Assembly: GCA_005765155.1 (NCBI GenBank)
Contig: VCCP01000003.1
Location: 1,426,001 to 1,490,000, forward strand
Origin: Zelopaecilomyces penicillatus
Taxonomy: Eukaryota; Ascomycota; Sordariomycetes; Hypocreales; Pseudodiploosporaceae
Direction of reading: 5' to 3'
DNA length: 64,000 nt
Shown: piece after piece, positions 58,382 to 64,000 of the stretch
How the letters are laid out: the number at the start of each line of letters is the position of its first letter
Numbering within the stretch: the stretch's first letter is position 1
Program-made: the position numbers and the translations under genes
The notes under the pieces: generated by a model
Told to the model about the DNA's origin: nothing
Database searches by the model: none
Seen by the model: the letters and a program-made list of their open reading frames with translations, nothing else

Positions 58382-59251
58382 CGAGCTTTCCTGTATGGAC
58401 GATTGTTTTTGTGTTTGACGGTATAGATGCCAAGAGCTTATGTTGTCGATTATGAGCACAGCTTCAGTGCTGTTGTGTTGGAGATCCATCCATTATAATG
58501 GGATCTCTGTTCTGATGAGGCGGAGTTTATTCATACGGGAACTGGGCTGTTTTTGAAGGAGACTCTGTCCCAGAATGATTGTTAGCCGGGTATCATGTAT
58601 GATTGAGGGCTCTGCGTTTCCCTCTGATTAATTGATGTAGTATTTTTATGGCAATTGGAATCCTTGGCTCCTGCGCAAAGTCTCTCAAGCTCTCATCTCT
58701 TACGACCAGGAATGTAGTGACTAAGACTGTGGATATAATCACGGGAGGATGAAATTATGTGAAGGATGCCAATATGCAAGGGAACCGAGCGGCTTATGTG
58801 TAGCTACCGCTGATCCTCAAATCTACAACTTCGACTACATAAGCAGACAGATTCGATCACGTAAAATACAAACAGGGCGATGGATGATGCAGCGGACCGG
58901 CGATGAGCTAACGGCAGGCAGAGTACCGATTTCTTCCATAATAATTGTGGATTGATCCTCCAGGAACGGGAGCCGACAAGGGAAGTGTGAGCCCCGTTTT
59001 CTCCGTCCAGCAATTCCCGGAATGTGACACAGAGGCATTCACCGCCTAGCTCACCAGCGACTTCGGGGACTAACTCGGGTTTTCTGCCTACTCCCCCCCA
59101 CAGCCCTTCTCCCGCCTCTGGCGCCCCCAAGTGTCAGTCACTCGGAACTAGTCAATTAAATAAGTTTCTTCATTCACTAAACATTTCACAAATATCGACA
59201 TTGCCTTTTTCATCGAGTTTGATCCAATTGGGTCCCTAGAACCCGTCGAAA
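58382..59251. other. 0.9 kb spacer, ARG6 promoter
   Basis: Between SNC1 and ARG6, both plus. It is C/T-rich near the ARG6 start, with CPC1/Gcn4-like half sites (next entry). No gene was recognised. Confidence 0.5.
59149..59154 (+). promoter_or_regulatory. possible CPC1/Gcn4-type site (TAGTCA)
   Basis: TAGTCA (reverse TGACTA) lies about 100 bp before the ARG6 ATG, with GTCAGTCA nearby at 59133-59140. Cross-pathway control of arginine genes through TGACTCA-like sites is known in ascomycetes; neither copy is a perfect match. Confidence 0.25.
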
Positions 59252-61983
59252 ATGCTGTCCGCTACATCTGTGGCTATCCGAGCCGGAGCTCGACGAGCTG
59301 CACCTCGAGCGAGAGCTCTCGTGTCGGCTCCGACCAAGATCCGATATCTCAACCTCAACAATCTCCGAGCCCTATCGACCACACAATCGGCATTGTCACC
59401 TCCTGCCAGGGATCGCACGCGAGAGATTGTTGCCCAGACAGTTAGTAGCATTGGCAGCAAGAGGGAGGGCCAGCAATACCTCAAGCTGTTCACCTCCGTT
59501 TCCTCCCAGAAGTTCGCCGTCATCAAAGTCGGAGGCGCGATCTTGACCGAATACATCGATGAACTATGCCGAAGCTTGTTGTTCCTGTATGAGCTGGGTC
59601 TCTACCCCGTCATTGTTCATGGTGCTGGACCCCAGCTCAACAAATTACTCGAGGAAGCCGGCGTTGAGCCCCAGTTCGAGGAGGGTATTCGCGTCACGGA
59701 TGCCAAGACCCTCGGTGTAGCGCGCAAGCTCTTCCTTGAGGAAAATCTCAAGCTAGTCAACAGACTTGACGAACTCGGTGTCAACACTCGTTCACTAAGC
59801 GGTGTTTTTATGGCAGATTATCTCGACAAAGAAAAATGGCAATACGTTGGCAAGATCACAAAGGTCAACAAGGAAGCCATTGAGAAGTCTATCGAGGCTG
59901 GATATATTCCTATTTTGAACTCCATGGCTGAGTCAGATGATGGCCGCCTCTTAAATGTCAATGCAGATGTTGCTGCAGCTGAGCTCGCTCGTGCCTTGGA
60001 GCCCTTGAAGGTTGTCTACCTGTCTGAGAAGGGAGGTCTGTTTGACGGCGACGGAGAGAAGATTTCGCATATCAATCTGGATCAGGAATTCGACCAACTT
60101 ATGAGCCAGCCTTGGTGCCGGTATGGTACGAGACTTAAGATCAAGGAGATCAAGGAACTCCTCGACACTCTCCCCAGGACTTCCAGTGTTGCCATCATTC
60201 ACCCTAGCGACCTGCAAAAGGAGCTTTTCACCGATTCCGGTGCTGGCACTCTCATCCGTCGAGGTGATAAGATTCAAAAGGTCACCTCTATTGCCGAATT
60301 CGAGGACTTGGCAAAACTGAAAACTTCTTTGATCCGTGACCGGAATGGTATGGACGCTGAGGCAACTGTCGACCGATTTATTGATTTCATCAAAGACAAG
60401 CCCTTCACTGCCTATCTCGACGACGCAATGCAATGTGTGGCAATTGTGCTTCCCCCCAGCGAGACTCAATCTATGGCTACACTGGCTACATTGTCCATTA
60501 CTAAATCGGGTTGGTTAACTAATGTCGCTGAGAATGTCTTTGCTTCCATCAAGAAAGACTTCCCTAGCCTTGTCTGGACTGTGAGCGAAAATGACGAGAA
60601 CCTGACCTGGTTCTTTGAGAAGGCTGACGGCAGCTTCAACCGGAATGGAAGCGTTCTATTCTACTATGGCTGTGATCTTCGCTCTGATGCTCTTGCTCCT
60701 GTGTATGACGACTTTTTGGCACACGGCCGTGCTATGCTTGGAGACTCCAACCTGGAGGCCCGACTGCGGCAGGCCGCTCAAACTGCGAGCCAGTCACTTC
60801 GAAGCTCGCAAGTCGGACAACAGACCCGTGCTTTCTCAACCCTTCGGCCCAGTGTAAGCCGCTCTGCACAACCAACTATCCAGCAGCGACGCGGTTATGC
60901 CTCAACTACGAACCCGAATCCTCCTCTCGGAAAGAAGAATGCTACAAATAAGGTACCGACCCGTGTCGGTTTAATTGGTGCTCGAGGTTATACTGGTCAA
61001 GCGCTGATTGACCTCCTGAATGCGCATCCCTACATGGATCTTCGCCATGTTTCCTCTCGAGAGCTTGCTGGCCAAGAGCTGCAGGGATATACTAGGAGAA
61101 AGATCATTTACGAGAATCTCAGCCCTGAGGATGTAGGCAAGCTTGAGAAGGATGGACAGATCGACTGCTGGGTCATGGCACTGCCCAACGGAGTGTGCAA
61201 GCCATACATTGAAGCCCTCGATCAAGCCTCCAAGGGCAAGGACCAGCAGAGCGTCATTGTGGACCTTTCCGCTGATTATCGATTTGATAGCAAGTGGACC
61301 TATGGTCTTCCTGAGTTGACCAAGCGGTCAGAGATCTACAAATCCACCCGCATCTCGAACCCTGGTTGCTACGCGACTGCAGCTCAGCTTGGCATTGCAC
61401 CAATTCTCGAGCATCTTGGCAATGAGCCCACCATCTTTGGCGTGTCTGGCTACTCTGGTGCTGGTACCAAGCCATCCTCCAAGAATGATGTGAATTTGCT
61501 GCGTGATAATTTGATGCCCTACAGTTTAACAGATCACATTCATGAACGTGAGATTGGCAGCCAGCTGGGCACGCCAGTAGCCTTCATCCCCCACGTTGCG
61601 TCATGGTTCCGCGGCATTCACCACACGATCAATATTCCCCTAAACAAGACCATGACATCCCGCGATATTCGGCAGATCTACCAGGATCGTTATGCTGGCG
61701 AAAAATTGGTCAAGGTTGTTGGTGAAGCCCCACAGGTGACAAGCATCATGAACAAGCACGGCGTGGAGATTGGAGGGTTTGCAGTGCACAGCGGAGGAAA
61801 GCGAGTTGTTGTTTGCGCGAGCATTGACAACTTGCTCAAGGGTGCTGCAACTCAGTGTTTGCGTGAGTCCCACCCTACCCTTGCACTAACTAACAAGTGA
61901 TAATATTTGCTGACGAGTAATGCATAGAAAACATGAACCTTGCCCTTGGCTATGCTGAATACGAAGGTATTCCCACCATGTAA
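59252..61983 (+). CDS. ARG6: bifunctional acetylglutamate kinase / N-acetyl-gamma-glutamyl-phosphate reductase
   Basis: Two exons (59252-61862, 61928-61983) give 888 residues. One precursor carries the second and third steps of arginine synthesis in the mitochondrial matrix. The first 45 residues are an Arg/Ala-rich presequence (MLSATSVAIRAGARRAAPRA). The kinase domain (about 85-340) has VIKVGGAIL and VIVHGAGPQLNKLL. The middle (about 350-515) is the NAT-like domain with FEKADGSFNRNGSVLFYYG. A second presequence-like linker (RAFSTLRPSVSRS, QQRRGYAST near 543-550) marks the site where the two enzymes are separated by processing. The reductase (about 565-888) has VGLIGARGYTGQALIDLL and catalytic Cys in SNPGCYATAAQLG (about 706). 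The last exon restores NLALGYAEYEGIP, the family's C-terminus. Confidence 0.96.
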
Positions 61984-63190
61984 AACGGGCGCAAAAAACA
62001 TTAGAGTAGTTTACATCGTGGAGTTTATTGGTTTTCTAGGAGAGGAGCTTGTTTCCAGTTTTCGTTGCTGCTGGTTTTCGAGGGCCCCCGTCTGTACTGC
62101 TAACAGACGCGAACGGTTCGAAATTTTTCATTGATATTTGTTCCGCTTTCTGAACGGACCCTTGACAATACGTGATGTGTGTGTAGTTGTTGTACCGCCA
62201 GTTCAACCTCTCTCGTGGCTTGAGACTCAAGAGTTGTAAGAATGTCAGTTCGGTCGCAATAGTTGGATTTATCAACTATTGACGTTAACAGTTTGGACCG
62301 GCGGCCATCATCCGTTGCGTAATAGAGCCCTTATCCCACGTTGTCACTTTGCGAGATGCATAGAAATCTGATAGAATCTTGGATGCCTGTTTAGAAAGAT
62401 TGAATCGTGGGAGCTCTTATAACTCGTTTAGGATGTAGGGAAATGCGTGAGTATGTTGGTTGATACAACAGGTGCAACCCATGGAGGGTGTGGGTGTAAC
62501 AGTCCTGGCCTGGACTACCTAGACAACCGGACAATTAAATTCAATGACAAGGTAACTTTCCATTCTCACTTTCACAACCATGTTTTCACCCATTTCGGGC
62601 AGTCCGTATACGGTGTAGTGAGAACCAACACAATATGCGCATTAAATGCATAGCAAGTATCAAGCGAACATTAAGTGATTGTTGCATTTCGCTATCCTGA
62701 TTTAAGCGCCGAACCGAAGTCGCATGCTCTCGCTCGCTGCCTGTAGCCGCCGCAGCTCTTCAGGTGCAGCCAACCCTGGTCGAATTCGCTCCGCTTTTCA
62801 GCAATCGCGGCGGTTATTCGGGCAGTCTGACAGGCAGAGTTGCCCTGCCTGGTGAGGCTGTTCCAGAATGCTGGAATTGAAACGCTGGGGTGCAAATGTT
62901 ATTAAGATGCCGCACAACCTCGTAGTTTCCTGGGGCAATGCCTCGTCTGGTCTGTTACATCTGGAAGTAGTGGATCATAGTGATCAGAAATCCCGAAAAA
63001 GCTTTGCGGTTTCTGTCTAATGTCACCAAAAAGTCTTTGCTCTCAGAGAAAACACATCCAGCGACTGTTCATACGTCGCAGTGTTTCATGTTTTCATATC
63101 GTTCCGATGTGCGAGTCACATTCATCTGATAATTAACGAAGTTTTGGCACTATATATTATTGACGGCGCTTTCTGCGTGACGAACCCATC
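61984..63190. other. 1.2 kb spacer
   Basis: Between ARG6 and the edge hydrolase gene, both plus. I see no gene; short open frames lack motifs. Confidence 0.5.
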
Positions 63191-64000
63191 ATGATTGAGC
63201 CTGGTTTGCATATTGTTCATGGCGCTAATGAGGGAACCGCAGGCGAAGCCGAGCCAGAGATTGAGTAGGTTTCTTTTACATCCCCAACGTCTGTTGTTAT
63301 CGGCTCTAACATTGACCGCCTAGCATTGTCGCTGTACACGGCCTGAACTTCAAGAACAATCCAAATCATGCCCGGGCAACATGGTCTCGTCCTGGTGTGC
63401 TCTGGCTCAAAGACTTTCTCCCGGCAAGTCTCCAAAAGCCATGCCGAGTGATGTTATTCGCGTACAACTCCAGCCCAGCCATGGGTGCGGCTGCTATGCT
63501 CATTGACGACCATGCGAAGATGCTGTTGAATTGTCTGGCCGCGATGCGGGAGGTATGAGCACTGGGCATACAAAATCATTTGTTTAACAATGGTGGTCTA
63601 ATAAGCAGTAGGAGGCGCCAAAAAGGCCGCTTCTTTTCATTTGCCACAGCTTAGGAGGCATTGTGGTCAAATCAGTAGGTTAAAAGCATTGTTCTGACTC
63701 TCTTCCACAGTTGTTAATCTAGATTAGGCACTTGTTGAAGCGACTTTGAATCCTGCATACCACTCAATTCTCCACTCAGCCCGGCTCCTAGTTTTCTTCG
63801 CAACCCCCCATCAGGGTGGAAACTATAGCGGCATTGGTGATGTCGCGGCGAAAATCGTTCGATTGGGAATTCGAACCCCTGGAAACGACCTTCTTGATGG
63901 CCTGAAGGCAGGCTCACACGGTGTGATGAGGCGCTTCGAGCAAGCCCGTCACTTGCCAGAAACATGCCTGGTAGTCAGCTTCTATGAGACAGAAGATTAC
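63191..64000 (+). CDS. alpha/beta-hydrolase (DUF676/serine-esterase-like) protein, 5' part only
   Basis: Exons 63191-63264, 63324-63552, 63612-63674 and 63728 onward; the gene runs off the right edge. The first 210 residues form an alpha/beta-hydrolase core: IVAVHGLNFKNNPNHARATW (oxyanion-side HG), RVMLFAYNSSPAMG, the nucleophile elbow LLFICHSLGGIVVK, and RLLVFFATPHQGGNYSG. This type of esterase domain occurs in ascomycetes at the N-terminus of NB-ARC/NACHT, ankyrin or TPR proteins, the NLR-like receptors linked to non-self recognition. Whether such modules follow lies outside the window. All three introns are 53-59 bp and phase-consistent. The Asp of the triad is not yet identifiable. The protein could also be a stand-alone lipase. 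Confidence 0.8.

Noticed and set aside
58429..58455. Alternative last SNC1 exon ending AKSLCCRL
   Set aside because: The acceptor at 58364 follows a CTAACA branch and yields VVATR, the usual Snc ending, so the later acceptor was not used.
63860..63885. B-box-like sequence ATTCGAACCCC suggesting a tRNA
   Set aside because: It sits inside the conserved hydrolase exon, and no A box or cloverleaf is visible around it.

Overview
This is nuclear DNA of a filamentous ascomycete. Genes are broken by short spliceosomal introns (mostly 50-90 bp) with GT..AG borders and CTAAC/CTGAC-like branch points. They are separated by spacers of 0.3-2.9 kb rich in microsatellites, with no operons. Gene content (an NRC-2-type AGC kinase, a bifunctional ARG6, a Dfg5-like GH76 protein, a Mug190/tricalbin-type C2 protein) fits Pezizomycotina. 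The TAGGTACCTA-type promoter words suggest Sordariomycetes, possibly Hypocreales; this is an inference and I cannot name a species. No tRNA, rRNA, CRISPR, intact transposon or secondary-metabolite cluster was recognised. Coding models below were spliced by hand and each closes in frame, but exon borders are predictions.

Left part (0-13 kb): a minus-strand conserved protein of unknown function (113-1755), a 2.9 kb spacer, then a nine-exon minus-strand giant ubiquitin hydrolase (4739-13067). Middle-left (14.8-24 kb): a PsiD/phosphatidylserine-decarboxylase-like enzyme, a POP3-like RNase P/MRP subunit, an unrecognised 250-residue protein, then a head-to-head pair of 60S ribosome-assembly genes, NOC3 (minus) and RPF1 (plus), sharing about 300 bp of promoter. 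Middle (24-33 kb): a TPT-family nucleotide-sugar/triose-phosphate-type transporter, an RmlB-like NDP-glucose 4,6-dehydratase, a mitochondrial-type seryl-tRNA synthetase and a divergent CorA-like membrane protein. Middle-right (33.8-45.6 kb): NRC-2 kinase, an AT-hook/C2H2 protein, a short-chain dehydrogenase whose catalytic Tyr is Phe, and an SMP/C2 lipid-transfer protein.

Right part (46.9-64 kb): a GFA-fold zinc protein, a DHA1 MFS transporter, a Dfg5-like cell-wall protein with a transmembrane tail, a synaptobrevin (SNC1), the mitochondrial arginine enzyme ARG6, and at the right edge the 5' part of an alpha/beta-hydrolase protein of the kind often fused to NLR or repeat modules in fungi.

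The genes mostly serve housekeeping roles: ribosome assembly and RNA processing (NOC3, RPF1, POP3), mitochondrial translation and arginine synthesis, membrane traffic and contact sites (SNC1, Mug190-like, NRC-2), wall and sugar metabolism (Dfg5-like, RmlB-like, transporter) and ubiquitin recycling. I did not find a clear new multi-gene system. The most worthwhile leads are the edge hydrolase gene, the PsiD-like enzyme, the modified SDR and Dfg5-like proteins, the orphan 250-residue gene, and the recurring CAGGTA/TACCTG promoter words.
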